Assembly: GCA_947495125.1 (NCBI GenBank)
Contig: CANLXL010000013.1
Span: 62,001-126,000, forward strand
Direction of reading: 5' to 3'
Length of the DNA stretch: 64,000 nt
Source of the DNA: an uncultured Flaviramulus sp.
GTDB lineage: Bacteria; Bacteroidota; Bacteroidia; Flavobacteriales; Flavobacteriaceae
Below the pieces are notes generated by a model. That model was not told the DNA's origin, searched no databases, and was given only the letters and a program-made list of their open reading frames with translations. Shown here one piece after another: positions 1 through 7,711 of this stretch; the first letter of the stretch is position 1; the number at the start of each line of letters is the position of its first letter. The position numbers were made by a program, and so were the translations under genes.

Positions 1-105
1 TTTAAATCATTAATGCAAGAGTCAAAAGCTGATAGAGGGATGGGATATACAATAAATGAAGATAATAGTGTTTACGAAACCTATCCGTATCAGGTGAGAT
101 GGTGA
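1..105 (+). CDS. C-terminal end of an unidentified protein (cut by window edge)
   Basis: An open frame runs in from the left edge and stops at a TGA at 103-105, giving about 34 residues that end in YPYQVRW. The piece is acidic and polar, with no membrane segment and no Gly-Gly leader motif. It is too short to assign. It lies about 140 bp before an amidohydrolase and a peptidase-ABC exporter on the same strand, so it may belong to the same cluster, for example as a tailoring enzyme, but that is inference from position only. Confidence 0.4.
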   Translation, partial: FKSLMQESKADRGMGYTINEDNSVYETYPYQVRW

Positions 106-243
106 AAAATTAAATTTATGATTATCAGACGATTATATTGTTATGAATATGAAACAATTCGGTTAAGAACGCGTGCGAAATCCCCTTGCAAACTTCTTGA
201 AAAAGACGAAAACAATTATTGCCAATTTTAAACAATACCAGAA

Positions 244-1563
244 ATGAAAAAACACATTTTAATACTATTAATAACTATTCAAACCTTAACTTCTTGTGAG
301 CAAGCTAAGAAAAAAGTAATCATAGATAAAGACGACGTTGTTAAAGATATGGTAGTCAAAGATGTTTCAGTAATTACTATGGAGAGTAGTAAAGTGCTTA
401 GGAATCAAGACGTTGTTGTTAACGATGGTAAAATTGTTTCTATTTCGGATACTGAAAAAACTGCATACAGGGATGTGGTTATAATAGATGGGAAGGGTAA
501 ATATATGATGCCTTCGCTAGCTGATGCCCATGTGCATTTTCCAGAGACAGAAGACGAGATGGAACATCTCATGCAACTTTATCTTATAAATGGGGTCACT
601 AAATTACGCTCCATGAGAGGTGACAGAAAACACATAAATTGGAGAAATAAATATAATACACCATCTTCCATATATCCGAAACTATATCTTTCTGCACCAC
701 CAATTAGTCGAAATTACGATTTAATCCCAAATCAAATAGAAGATTTGGTAAAAAATGCTAAAGAAAAAGGATTTGATTTAATAAAAATTTTGAGCGTAAA
801 AAATCAGGGTATTTTTGGGCAATTGGATGCTGCTTGTAAAAAATATAATTTACCAATTGGGGGGCATTTTCCCAGTAATGTTTCAGATAGTTCAATTTTT
901 AAATCAAATTACACATCGCTTGAGCATTTAGGGGGTTTAGTCGGTGTACCTGAATTATTAGAAAATAGATTACAGGAAATTAAAAAGAATAACATTTTTA
1001 TTTGCCCTACGTTAAACTGGTATAGTGTTGGGTCAGGCAAGTATTCGTATGAAGAACTAGGTAATATGCCAGGAATGGAATTTATTCCAGAAGCAACTGT
1101 TGGAGTATGGATTGATAAAACTAAACAGTATAGAGAAAAATTAGGAGATCAAGCTTATAAAGAAGAGGTTGCGAATGAACTGAAATTATTAGACGAAAAA
1201 TATTTAATTATTAAAAAGATTCATGATTTAGGTATAAATATGTTATTAAGTCCGGACAGTTCTTCAAAATACATGGTTTCAGGATTTAGTGTTTTAAGTG
1301 AAATGGAGCTTTTAAAAAATGCTCAATTGAGCAATTATGATATATTGAATATGGCAACAACCAATTTTGCTAATTTTTTTAAAGAAGAGTACGGCACTAT
1401 TGAAACTGGAAAGCATGCCGATTTTATTTTATTAAATCAAAACCCATTAGAAGACTTAAGTGCATTAAAGAAAATGGAAGGATTGTATTATAACGGTCAA
1501 TTTTTAGATGCAAAAAAACTCGATGCGATGCGTTCAAAACTGTTGCCCATTGCTCAAAACTAG
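244..1563 (+). CDS. Amidohydrolase-family lipoprotein (imidazolonepropionase-like)
   Basis: Metal-dependent hydrolase of the amidohydrolase superfamily, 439 residues. It starts with a lipoprotein signal peptide ending in the lipobox LTSC, so it is probably exported and lipid-anchored. The binuclear metal ligand set appears complete: HVH at residues 96 and 98, the bridging lysine in LIKIL near 181, His 208 (GGHF), His 228 (LEHLG) and Asp 338 (SPDSS). The C-terminus has the usual 'GTIETGKHADF' composite sandwich segment. The gene ends 1 bp before the start of a C39-peptidase ABC transporter and the two are probably cotranscribed. Relatives include prolidase-like and imidazolonepropionase-like enzymes acting on cyclic amides or dipeptides; the substrate cannot be read from sequence. 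Its place beside a peptide exporter suggests a role in peptide maturation, immunity or degradation. Confidence 0.85.
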   Translation: MKKHILILLITIQTLTSCEQAKKKVIIDKDDVVKDMVVKDVSVITMESSKVLRNQDVVVNDGKIVSISDTEKTAYRDVVIIDGKGKYMMPSLADAHVHFPETEDEMEHLMQLYLINGVTKLRSMRGDRKHINWRNKYNTPSSIYPKLYLSAPPISRNYDLIPNQIEDLVKNAKEKGFDLIKILSVKNQGIFGQLDAACKKYNLPIGGHFPSNVSDSSIFKSNYTSLEHLGGLVGVPELLENRLQEIKKNNIFICPTLNWYSVGSGKYSYEELGNMPGMEFIPEATVGVWIDKTKQYREKLGDQAYKEEVANELKLLDEKYLIIKKIHDLGINMLLSPDSSSKYMVSGFSVLSEMELLKNAQLSNYDILNMATTNFANFFKEEYGTIETGKHADFILLNQNPLEDLSALKKMEGLYYNGQFLDAKKLDAMRSKLLPIAQN

Positions 1564-1564
1564 G

Positions 1565-3760
1565 ATGCCAAAAAAAAACAATTTTCCTTTTTTTAGGCAA
1601 TTAGACTATCGCGATTGTGGACCAACGTGTTTAAGAATGATTGCCAAATTCCATGGTAAAAGTTTTTCCAGAGAATTTTTAAGAGATAAAGCTAGTATAA
1701 CTCGGCAAGGTGTTACCATGGCCGGTATCGCTGATGCCGCAGAAATCATAGAAATGCGAACACTGGGAATGCGTATTTCTTTGGAGAGTCTGGTTAACGA
1801 AGCTCCCACACCATTTATTATTCCTTGGAGACAGAGGCATTTCGTAGTTGTTTATAAAACCTCAAAATCAAAAATCTATATTGCAGACCCCGCACAAGGA
1901 CTATTAGAATACACTCACAAAGATTTTATAAAGGCCTGGACAAATACTACAGATGGTACCGGTTTTGTCTTAATATTAGAACCAAATACTAATTTCCATT
2001 TGCAACAGGAAGACAAATCAAAAAAGAAAGGTTTTTCTTTTTTGTATCCTTATGTAAAACCTTATAAGAAATTAATATATCAATTACTAATTGGTTTAAT
2101 CGTAGGAATTACTATCCAATTTATCACTCCTTTTTTAATGCAATCCATAGTAGATATTGGAGTAAATACACAAAACATTCAATTTATTTACTTGATACTA
2201 ATAGCGCAATTAATTCTTTTTATATCTCAGACATTAGTTAGGGTATTTAGAGAGTGGCTTTTAATACATATAACAAATCGGTTTCATATTAAAATGATTT
2301 CAGATTTTCTATATAAAATGCTGAAATTACCAATTAATTTTTTCGAAACCAGAAACACTGGAGAACATTTACAGAGAATACAAGATCATACAAGAATACA
2401 GAATTTTGTTTCTTCATCTACTTTTGGGATGGCATATTCAATTGTGTTATTTGTAGTTTTTAGTTTCGTACTTGTTTTTTATAATATAAAAATATTTTTA
2501 GTTTTTCTTATTGGTGCAATCCTTTATGTCGCATGGACATTCTTTTTTCTTAAAAAAAGAGCGGAATTAGATTTTAAACGTTTTGACGAGAGTTCACAGA
2601 GTCAAACATCTTTAGTTCAAATAATTAATGGGGTAAAAGAAATAAAAATTAATAATTCTCAAAGAAAAAACAGGTGGAAATGGGAACAGATACAAACAAG
2701 TTTGTTTAAAACATCTATTAGCTCTCTCGCTCTTGCGCAATATCAATCTATAGGTTCAAGTTTTATTAATGAGTTAAAAAACATTTTCATCACATTTTTA
2801 TCGGCTACAGCTGTTGTAAACGGAGAAATAACTTTAGGGATGATGTTATCAATACAATACATTGTTGGTCAATTAAATTCCCCTTTAAGCAGCTTTATAG
2901 GTTTTATTCAAGTATGGCAAGATGCAAAAATAAGTCTAGAACGCTTAATGCAAGTACATACTAAAAAAGATGAAGATGAACTTAAAGACAATAAGGTTAA
3001 AGAACTTCCGGAAACGAAAGATATTATTATTAAAGATTTATCATTCCGCTATGGTGGAAAATCAACACCTTTGGTGCTGAAAAATATTGATTGTATTCTT
3101 CCTGAAAGAAAAACAACAGCTATTGTAGGAGCTAGTGGTAGTGGTAAAACAACTCTTGTAAAATTACTTTTAAAATTCTATGAACCTACTAAAGGTTCCA
3201 TATCGATTAATACAGATAACCTTAGTAATATTCATAACGATTATTGGCGAATGAATTGTGGAGCGGTATTGCAAGACACTTTTATATTCAATGATACCAT
3301 AGCTGGAAATATTTCGGAGTCCGAACAAAATGAAATTATAGATAGAGAAAAATTGAAAACGGCATCTTTTATTTCAAACATCGAAGGGTTTATTGAAAAG
3401 TTGCCAAATAGATACAATACCGAATTGGGTACTTCAGGAATAAGGTTGAGCGGCGGTCAAGAGCAACGAATTATGATTGCCAGAGCCGTTTATAAAAATC
3501 CTTTTTTTGTGTTTTTCGATGAAGCCACGAGTGCTCTTGATGCCAATAATGAAAAAGTAATTATGGAAAACTTAAATGGGTTTGTAAAAGATAGAACATC
3601 TGTTATTGTTGCCCATCGCTTAAGTACTGTTAAAAATGCTGATAATATTATCGTTTTAGAGAATGGTGAGATCGTAGAGCAAGGAAATCATAAAGAATTA
3701 ACTATTAAGCGAGGGAAATATTATGAGTTAGTTAAAAACCAATTAGAACTTGGGAACTAG
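1565..3760 (+). CDS. Peptidase domain-containing ABC transporter (C39 peptidase, bacteriocin/RiPP exporter)
   Basis: A three-part exporter of 731 residues: N-terminal C39 cysteine peptidase that cuts double-glycine leader peptides, ABC membrane domain, and C-terminal ATPase. The peptidase triad is visible as Cys18 (YRDCGPTC), His92 (RHFVVVY) and Asp108 (IADPAQ). The membrane domain covers roughly residues 170-440. The ATPase has Walker A GASGSGKTT near 522, signature LSGGQ near 629 and Walker B VFFDEATSALD near 650. I chose the ATG at 1565, one base after the amidohydrolase stop; an upstream in-frame start at 1508 would overlap that gene and add residues foreign to the family. An HlyD-type adaptor follows. 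The family exports bacteriocins, lanthipeptides and related RiPPs; no precursor peptide is visible within the window. Confidence 0.92.
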   Translation: MPKKNNFPFFRQLDYRDCGPTCLRMIAKFHGKSFSREFLRDKASITRQGVTMAGIADAAEIIEMRTLGMRISLESLVNEAPTPFIIPWRQRHFVVVYKTSKSKIYIADPAQGLLEYTHKDFIKAWTNTTDGTGFVLILEPNTNFHLQQEDKSKKKGFSFLYPYVKPYKKLIYQLLIGLIVGITIQFITPFLMQSIVDIGVNTQNIQFIYLILIAQLILFISQTLVRVFREWLLIHITNRFHIKMISDFLYKMLKLPINFFETRNTGEHLQRIQDHTRIQNFVSSSTFGMAYSIVLFVVFSFVLVFYNIKIFLVFLIGAILYVAWTFFFLKKRAELDFKRFDESSQSQTSLVQIINGVKEIKINNSQRKNRWKWEQIQTSLFKTSISSLALAQYQSIGSSFINELKNIFITFLSATAVVNGEITLGMMLSIQYIVGQLNSPLSSFIGFIQVWQDAKISLERLMQVHTKKDEDELKDNKVKELPETKDIIIKDLSFRYGGKSTPLVLKNIDCILPERKTTAIVGASGSGKTTLVKLLLKFYEPTKGSISINTDNLSNIHNDYWRMNCGAVLQDTFIFNDTIAGNISESEQNEIIDREKLKTASFISNIEGFIEKLPNRYNTELGTSGIRLSGGQEQRIMIARAVYKNPFFVFFDEATSALDANNEKVIMENLNGFVKDRTSVIVAHRLSTVKNADNIIVLENGEIVEQGNHKELTIKRGKYYELVKNQLELGN

Positions 3761-3761
3761 T

Positions 3762-5054
3762 ATGGAAAACTTAAACGAAGGATTAAATGTTTATAGCGAA
3801 GAGGTTAAGGATGTTTTAGCGAAACCTCCAAAAGTTTTGTTTAGATGGGGAAACACCGTATTATTTGCTTTAATGATTATAGTTTTATTTCTTTCATGGC
3901 TAATAAAATATCCTGAGTTAATTACTGCACAAGCTATATTAACAACAGAAGTTCCGCCTCAAAAAGAATTCGCTAGAACATCAGGTAAGATTGATTCTCT
4001 GTTTGTAGTAAACTATCAAGAAGTAAAGGAAGAGGATCCATTAGCACTTATTGAAAATACAGCCAATTATAAAGATGTTATTTTTCTAAAAACTATTTTA
4101 GATACTCTAAATGTTAATCAATCTTCCTTTTACTTTCCATTGGATGATATGCCGATGCTTTTTTTAGGAGATATAGAAGATGCATATTCTTTGTTTGAGA
4201 ATAGCTATGTACAATACACTCTAAATAAAGAATCTCAATCTTTTCAAAGTAATGATTTGGCTAATAAATATTCTCTTTCACAGTTAAGGTTTAGATTACA
4301 AACACTTAATAATCAGAAAGAACTAAATGAAGAGGAGCTTTCGTTTAAAAGAAAAGATTTAAGCAGAGCAGAAACGCTGTTTAATAAAGGAATTATTTCT
4401 GCACAAGAGTTTGAAAACAAAAAGTTAGAGTTTCTTCAAGCTAAAAGAAGTTGTAAGAGCATAAGTGTGTCCATTTCTCAAATCAAGGAGGGTATTAGTA
4501 ATACAAGAAATTTAAAAAAACAAACCTCAATTAATAATGCTAGAGAAGAAATAAGTCTTCTTAAAGGGGTAATTCAGTCACTAGATCAATTAAAAACAGC
4601 CATTAAGGAATGGGAATTAAGGTATTTATTTAAGTCCAACATAGTTGGAACAGTTTCGTTTATGAAAATTTGGAATAAAAATCAAACCATAATCAATGGA
4701 GACTTTGTTTTTACTATTATTCCTAAAAACCATGCTTCATATATATGTAAATTACTAGCTCCTGTTTTAAATTCAGGAAAGTTGAGGATAGGGCAAGATG
4801 TGAACATTAAACTAAGTAGCTATCCAGACAATGAGTTTGGAGTTCTTAGGGGAAAAGTAAAAGATATTTCTCTCGTGCCAAATAGTGAAGGTTTATATCT
4901 TTTGGATGTCGATTTGTCAAATAGATTAGTTACAACCTACAATAGAAAAATTGAATTCAAACAAGAAATGCATGGCGTTGCTGAAATCATCACAGAAGAT
5001 TTAAGGCTTATTGATCGTGTATTTTATCAATTTAGAGAAATTTTTAATAGATAA
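3762..5054 (+). CDS. HlyD-family secretion (membrane fusion) protein
   Basis: Periplasmic adaptor of 430 residues that would link the preceding peptidase-ABC exporter to an outer-membrane channel. It has a single N-terminal membrane helix (about residues 30-50), a biotinyl-lipoyl-like segment around residues 70-100 (TSGKIDSLFVV), a long Lys/Glu-rich coiled coil (about 150-280), and a second lipoyl half plus beta-barrel (VGTVSFMKIW onward). I start it at the ATG at 3762, just after the exporter stop at 3760; an in-frame TTG at 3750 lies inside that gene. No TolC-like gene is present locally, so the outer-membrane partner must be encoded elsewhere. Confidence 0.88.
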   Translation: MENLNEGLNVYSEEVKDVLAKPPKVLFRWGNTVLFALMIIVLFLSWLIKYPELITAQAILTTEVPPQKEFARTSGKIDSLFVVNYQEVKEEDPLALIENTANYKDVIFLKTILDTLNVNQSSFYFPLDDMPMLFLGDIEDAYSLFENSYVQYTLNKESQSFQSNDLANKYSLSQLRFRLQTLNNQKELNEEELSFKRKDLSRAETLFNKGIISAQEFENKKLEFLQAKRSCKSISVSISQIKEGISNTRNLKKQTSINNAREEISLLKGVIQSLDQLKTAIKEWELRYLFKSNIVGTVSFMKIWNKNQTIINGDFVFTIIPKNHASYICKLLAPVLNSGKLRIGQDVNIKLSSYPDNEFGVLRGKVKDISLVPNSEGLYLLDVDLSNRLVTTYNRKIEFKQEMHGVAEIITEDLRLIDRVFYQFREIFNR

Positions 5055-5092
5055 TGTATACTAGCTAATAAATGGATATTTACTAAATTAAC

Positions 5093-5100
5093 TATCTTAG
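5093..5100 (+). promoter_or_regulatory. Candidate -7 promoter box before the Rrf2 gene
   Basis: TATCTTAG is one mismatch from the Bacteroidota -7 consensus TAnnTTTG and ends 4 nt before the ATG at 5105. A transcript from it would be leaderless or nearly so. No clear TTTG -33 element lies at the usual distance, so support is weak. Confidence 0.3.
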
Positions 5101-5104
5101 CACC

Positions 5105-5518
5105 ATGTTATCTAAAAAAACAAAATACGGATTAAAAGCACTGACCTATATCGCCAGGACCGATGGAGAAAGCCCGGTTCAGGTTGCCGAAATAGCAAAG
5201 AGTGAAAAAATTCCGCAAAAATTTTTAGAAAGCATTTTACTCACCCTTCGAAAGTCAGGATTTTTAGGATCTAAAAAAGGAAAGCATGGGGGGTATTACC
5301 TTATTAAAAAGCCTTCAGATATTAAAATGTCTGATGTGATGCGCGTATTAGAAGGGCCAATAGCCATGGTGCCCTGTGTAAGTTTAAATTTCTACGAAAA
5401 ATGTGACGACTGTCCGGACGAGCATGAATGCAGTGTACATAAACTAATGATCCAGGTTAGAGATAATACGCTTTATGTTTTAAGAAGCAATACTTTAGAA
5501 GATTTAGCAGGTAAATAA
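5105..5518 (+). CDS. Rrf2-family transcriptional regulator (IscR/CymR-like)
   Basis: DNA-binding regulator of 137 residues, the normal Rrf2 length. The N-terminal winged helix begins LSKKTKYGLKALTYIA, and the recognition region runs through about residue 70. Four cysteines cluster near the C-terminus (Cys91, 100, 103 and 109), consistent with an iron-sulfur cluster or redox sensing, as in IscR. It stands directly before the sulfate-assimilation operon on the same strand, separated by a 197-bp region holding a strong promoter and an inverted repeat near the predicted transcription start. The likely job, by inference, is control of cysteine/sulfur genes, like CymR in Firmicutes. It could instead be a general Fe-S or redox regulator. 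Confidence 0.88.
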   Translation: MLSKKTKYGLKALTYIARTDGESPVQVAEIAKSEKIPQKFLESILLTLRKSGFLGSKKGKHGGYYLIKKPSDIKMSDVMRVLEGPIAMVPCVSLNFYEKCDDCPDEHECSVHKLMIQVRDNTLYVLRSNTLEDLAGK

Positions 5519-5640
5519 AATTAAGACTTCTAAATATTTAAAATTTGGCCTTTTTTACAAGAATTTTTTCTGTAAAACTTAAGAATTTTGTGCATTTCCT
5601 TAAAAAATCAATCATTTAATCTAAAAAAACGTTAATAAAG

Positions 5641-5670
5641 TTTGCCATATAATAAAATGTACTACTTTTG
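5641..5670 (+). promoter_or_regulatory. Promoter of the sulfate-assimilation operon
   Basis: TTTG at 5641-5644 and TACTTTTG at 5663-5670 match the Bacteroidota -33/-7 consensus exactly, with an 18-nt spacer. Transcription should start around 5675-5678, leaving about 40 nt before the DUF2061 start at 5716. Confidence 0.7.
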
Positions 5671-5674
5671 TAAT

Positions 5675-5693
5675 TCCTAGTAAGCCGATAGGA
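5675..5693 (+). promoter_or_regulatory. Inverted repeat at the predicted transcription start (candidate Rrf2 operator)
   Basis: TCCTA (5675-5679) and TAGGA (5689-5693) form an inverted repeat with a 9-nt spacer, beginning where transcription of the cys operon should start. A protein bound here would block the promoter. The neighbouring Rrf2 regulator is the obvious candidate; this is inference. Confidence 0.4.
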
Positions 5694-5715
5694 TTAATAT
5701 TTAAAATTATAAAAA

Positions 5716-6015
5716 ATGATTATTGATAGTGTTTTAAATAGAAATACAAAAGATGTAAAAGTGATCGATATTAATAATCCATCTAAAGACAATGTGTCGA
5801 ACACTAACGGGCAACCGGTCGAAAAGGTTAAACGTAGTTTAGCAAAAACGATTAGCTGGAGAATTATTGGTACACTGGATACGCTTCTTTTATCTTGGAT
5901 CATAATTGGAGAAGTTTCAACAGCTGCAGCGATTGCTTCGGTAGAATTTATTTCTAAGATGATATTGTATTTCTTTCATGAACGTGCTTGGAGTAATATA
6001 AAATGGGGAAAGTAA
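5716..6015 (+). CDS. DUF2061 domain-containing small membrane protein
   Basis: Protein of 99 residues with a polar N-terminal half and a C-terminal DUF2061 module of two membrane segments (about residues 43-66 and 70-88). It carries the family-type motif RSLAKTISWRIIGTLDT and ends with HERAWSNIKWG. DUF2061 proteins are often encoded with cysteine and sulfate-assimilation genes, but their biochemical role is unknown. It is the first gene of the operon and overlaps the cysH start by one base (TAATG), so the two are translationally coupled. A role in sulfate uptake or membrane association of the pathway would fit, but nothing in the sequence proves it. Confidence 0.82.
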   Translation: MIIDSVLNRNTKDVKVIDINNPSKDNVSNTNGQPVEKVKRSLAKTISWRIIGTLDTLLLSWIIIGEVSTAAAIASVEFISKMILYFFHERAWSNIKWGK

Positions 6016-6635
6016 TGATAGATCAAAATAAAATCGACGAATTAAACAAGCTTTATAAAGAAGCTAAACCATCAGAGATTATTCAAAAAGCTCTGGAATT
6101 AAGTCAGGAGGCCGTAGTTACTACCAATTTCAGACCTTATGAAGCAGCAATTTTACATGCGGTTAGTTCTGTTGAGACAAATATTCCGGTTGTTTGGTGC
6201 GATACCGGTTATAACACGCCACAAACATATAGACACGCCAATCAGGTTATTGAAGATTTGCAATTAAACGTGTTTTTATATGTACCTAAACAAACTTCGG
6301 CTCATAGAGATGTCGTTATGGGAATTCCAAGTATCGAAGACCCTAAGCATGCTTTGTTTACAGAACAAGTTAAGTTAGAACCGTTCAAACGTGCCATGGA
6401 AATACATAAACCTAAAGTTTGGTTTACAAATTTACGTCAAGGACAGACCGCTTTTAGAAATAGTATTGGTATTTTTAGTGTGAGTAAAGACGGTGTTTTA
6501 AAAGTAAGCCCGTTTTACTATTGGTCTGATGAAAAGTTAGATGCATATTTAGGCGACAACAACCTGACAAATGAATTTAAGTATTTCGACCCAACAAAAG
6601 CTCTAGAAAACAGAGAGTGTGGTTTACATGCATAA
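6015..6635 (+). CDS. cysH: Phosphoadenylyl-sulfate (PAPS) reductase family protein CysH
   Basis: Reduces activated sulfate to sulfite using thioredoxin. The 206-residue protein has the PP-loop-type nucleotide fold and the C-terminal catalytic motif ECGLH. It contains only two cysteines, WCDTGY and ECGLH, and lacks the paired cysteines that hold the [4Fe-4S] cluster in APS reductases, so it looks like a PAPS-type enzyme. I prefer the ATG at 6015, which overlaps the DUF2061 stop by one base; an in-frame ATG at 6003 would add four residues. No APS kinase is present in the operon, which is a puzzle for a PAPS enzyme. It is followed by a short palindromic repeat and then cysD. Confidence 0.9.
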   Translation: MIDQNKIDELNKLYKEAKPSEIIQKALELSQEAVVTTNFRPYEAAILHAVSSVETNIPVVWCDTGYNTPQTYRHANQVIEDLQLNVFLYVPKQTSAHRDVVMGIPSIEDPKHALFTEQVKLEPFKRAMEIHKPKVWFTNLRQGQTAFRNSIGIFSVSKDGVLKVSPFYYWSDEKLDAYLGDNNLTNEFKYFDPTKALENRECGLHA

Positions 6636-6636
6636 A

Positions 6637-6670
6637 ACTTCTTGCAAGGGTTTCGAAACCTTGTAGGTGT
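6637..6670 (+). repeat. Palindromic intergenic repeat (REP-like) between cysH and cysD
   Basis: An imperfect palindrome centred on GGTTTCGAAACC (6649-6660), with flanking arms ttgcaag/cttgtag. It resembles the 'acctacaagg...ccttgtaggt' intergenic palindromes I remember from Bacteroidota genomes. It could fold as a hairpin in the operon mRNA and affect RNA processing or stability. Confidence 0.5.
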
Positions 6671-6691
6671 AATAAAATATAAAAAATAAAA

Positions 6692-7597
6692 ATGAATAAA
6701 GACACATCACATATAAATTCGCTTGAAAATGAAGCGATATATATCATGAGAGAGGTAGCAGCACAATTTGAAAAACCAGTGCTGTTATTTTCAGGAGGAA
6801 AAGATTCTATCACTTTAGTAAGGTTAGCTGTAAAAGCGTTTTATCCTGCGAAAATACCCTTTCCGTTAATGCATATAGATACCGGGCATAATTTCCCGGA
6901 AACTATTGAGTTTAGAGATCGTTTGGTAAAAGAACTAGGCTTAGAATTAATTGTTAGAAATGTACAAGATTCTATCGATCAAGGAAAAGTAAAGGAAGAA
7001 TCAGGAAGATATGCGAGTAGAAATCAACTGCAAACAACAACGCTTCTGGACGCTATCGAAGAATTTAAATTCGACGCTTGTATTGGCGGAGCGCGTCGTG
7101 ATGAGGAAAAAGCCAGAGCTAAAGAACGTGTTTTTTCCGTACGTGATGATTTTGGACAATGGGATGAAAAGAATCAGCGTCCGGAATTGTTTGATATGTT
7201 AAACGGTGATATCGACCATGGACAGAATGTTCGTGTATTTCCAATTTCTAACTGGACAGAGTTGGATGTTTGGTCTTATATAGAAAAAGAGAATATTGAG
7301 ATTCCTTCAATTTACTTCGCACATCCCAGAGCTACTTTTTTAAGGGACGGATTAATATGGTCTGCCGAAGATGATGTTGTTTTTAGAGATGAAGATGAAG
7401 AAGTTTTAGAACGTGTCGTTCGTTTCAGAACCGTTGGCGATATGAGTTGTACCGCAGCAGTGCTGTCTGATGCTTCAGATATTGCAACGGTTGTACAGGA
7501 AATTAGAGAAAGTACCATCTCTGAAAGAGGTGCGCGTATTGACGACAAACGTTCGGAAGCGGCCATGGAAAAACGTAAGCAGCAAGGGTATTTTTAA
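6692..7597 (+). CDS. cysD: Sulfate adenylyltransferase subunit 2 (CysD)
   Basis: Catalytic subunit of ATP sulfurylase, making APS from sulfate and ATP, with CysN as GTPase partner. The 301-residue length is normal for the family. The PP-loop SGGKDSITL is near residue 31, followed by the CysD signatures HIDTGHNFPET, GGARRDEEKARAKER and the C-terminal RSEAAMEKRKQQGYF. It sits between cysH and cysN in the operon. Identification is secure from full-length agreement with the family. Confidence 0.96.
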   Translation: MNKDTSHINSLENEAIYIMREVAAQFEKPVLLFSGGKDSITLVRLAVKAFYPAKIPFPLMHIDTGHNFPETIEFRDRLVKELGLELIVRNVQDSIDQGKVKEESGRYASRNQLQTTTLLDAIEEFKFDACIGGARRDEEKARAKERVFSVRDDFGQWDEKNQRPELFDMLNGDIDHGQNVRVFPISNWTELDVWSYIEKENIEIPSIYFAHPRATFLRDGLIWSAEDDVVFRDEDEEVLERVVRFRTVGDMSCTAAVLSDASDIATVVQEIRESTISERGARIDDKRSEAAMEKRKQQGYF

Positions 7598-7617
7598 AAT
7601 TTGCTGTAACAAATTTC

Positions 7618-7706
7618 GCCTTTAGCTTTTGGCATTTAGCCTTTAGCAAACAATTAAAACGAATATTAAATAGGCTAAAAGCCAAGCGCAAATAGCCAAG
7701 AGCCAA
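7618..7706 (+). repeat. Inverted repeat array of AGC-TTTTGGC units between cysD and cysN
   Basis: The 114-bp cysD-cysN gap holds degenerate copies of 'agcttttggc/tttagcc' on its left (about 7620-7648) and their complements 'ggctaaaagcc', 'atagccaagagcc' on its right (about 7673-7705). They could pair into a long hairpin in the operon mRNA. No coding potential is seen. Confidence 0.5.
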
Positions 7707-7711
7707 ATAAA

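Noticed and set aside
118-231. A 37-codon frame with three cysteines before the amidohydrolase, possibly a small peptide gene.
   Set aside because: It has no leader motif and no promoter or conservation that can be judged here; frames of this length arise easily by chance.
1508-1564. Longer N-terminus for the peptidase-ABC transporter overlapping the amidohydrolase.
   Set aside because: The extra 19 residues are the amidohydrolase C-terminus read in another frame; the C39 domain begins right after the ATG at 1565.
5656-5679. A seven-codon frame (MYYFCNS) before the cys operon as an attenuation leader.
   Set aside because: It overlaps the -7 promoter box, so its start is not transcribed from that promoter, and no terminator follows.
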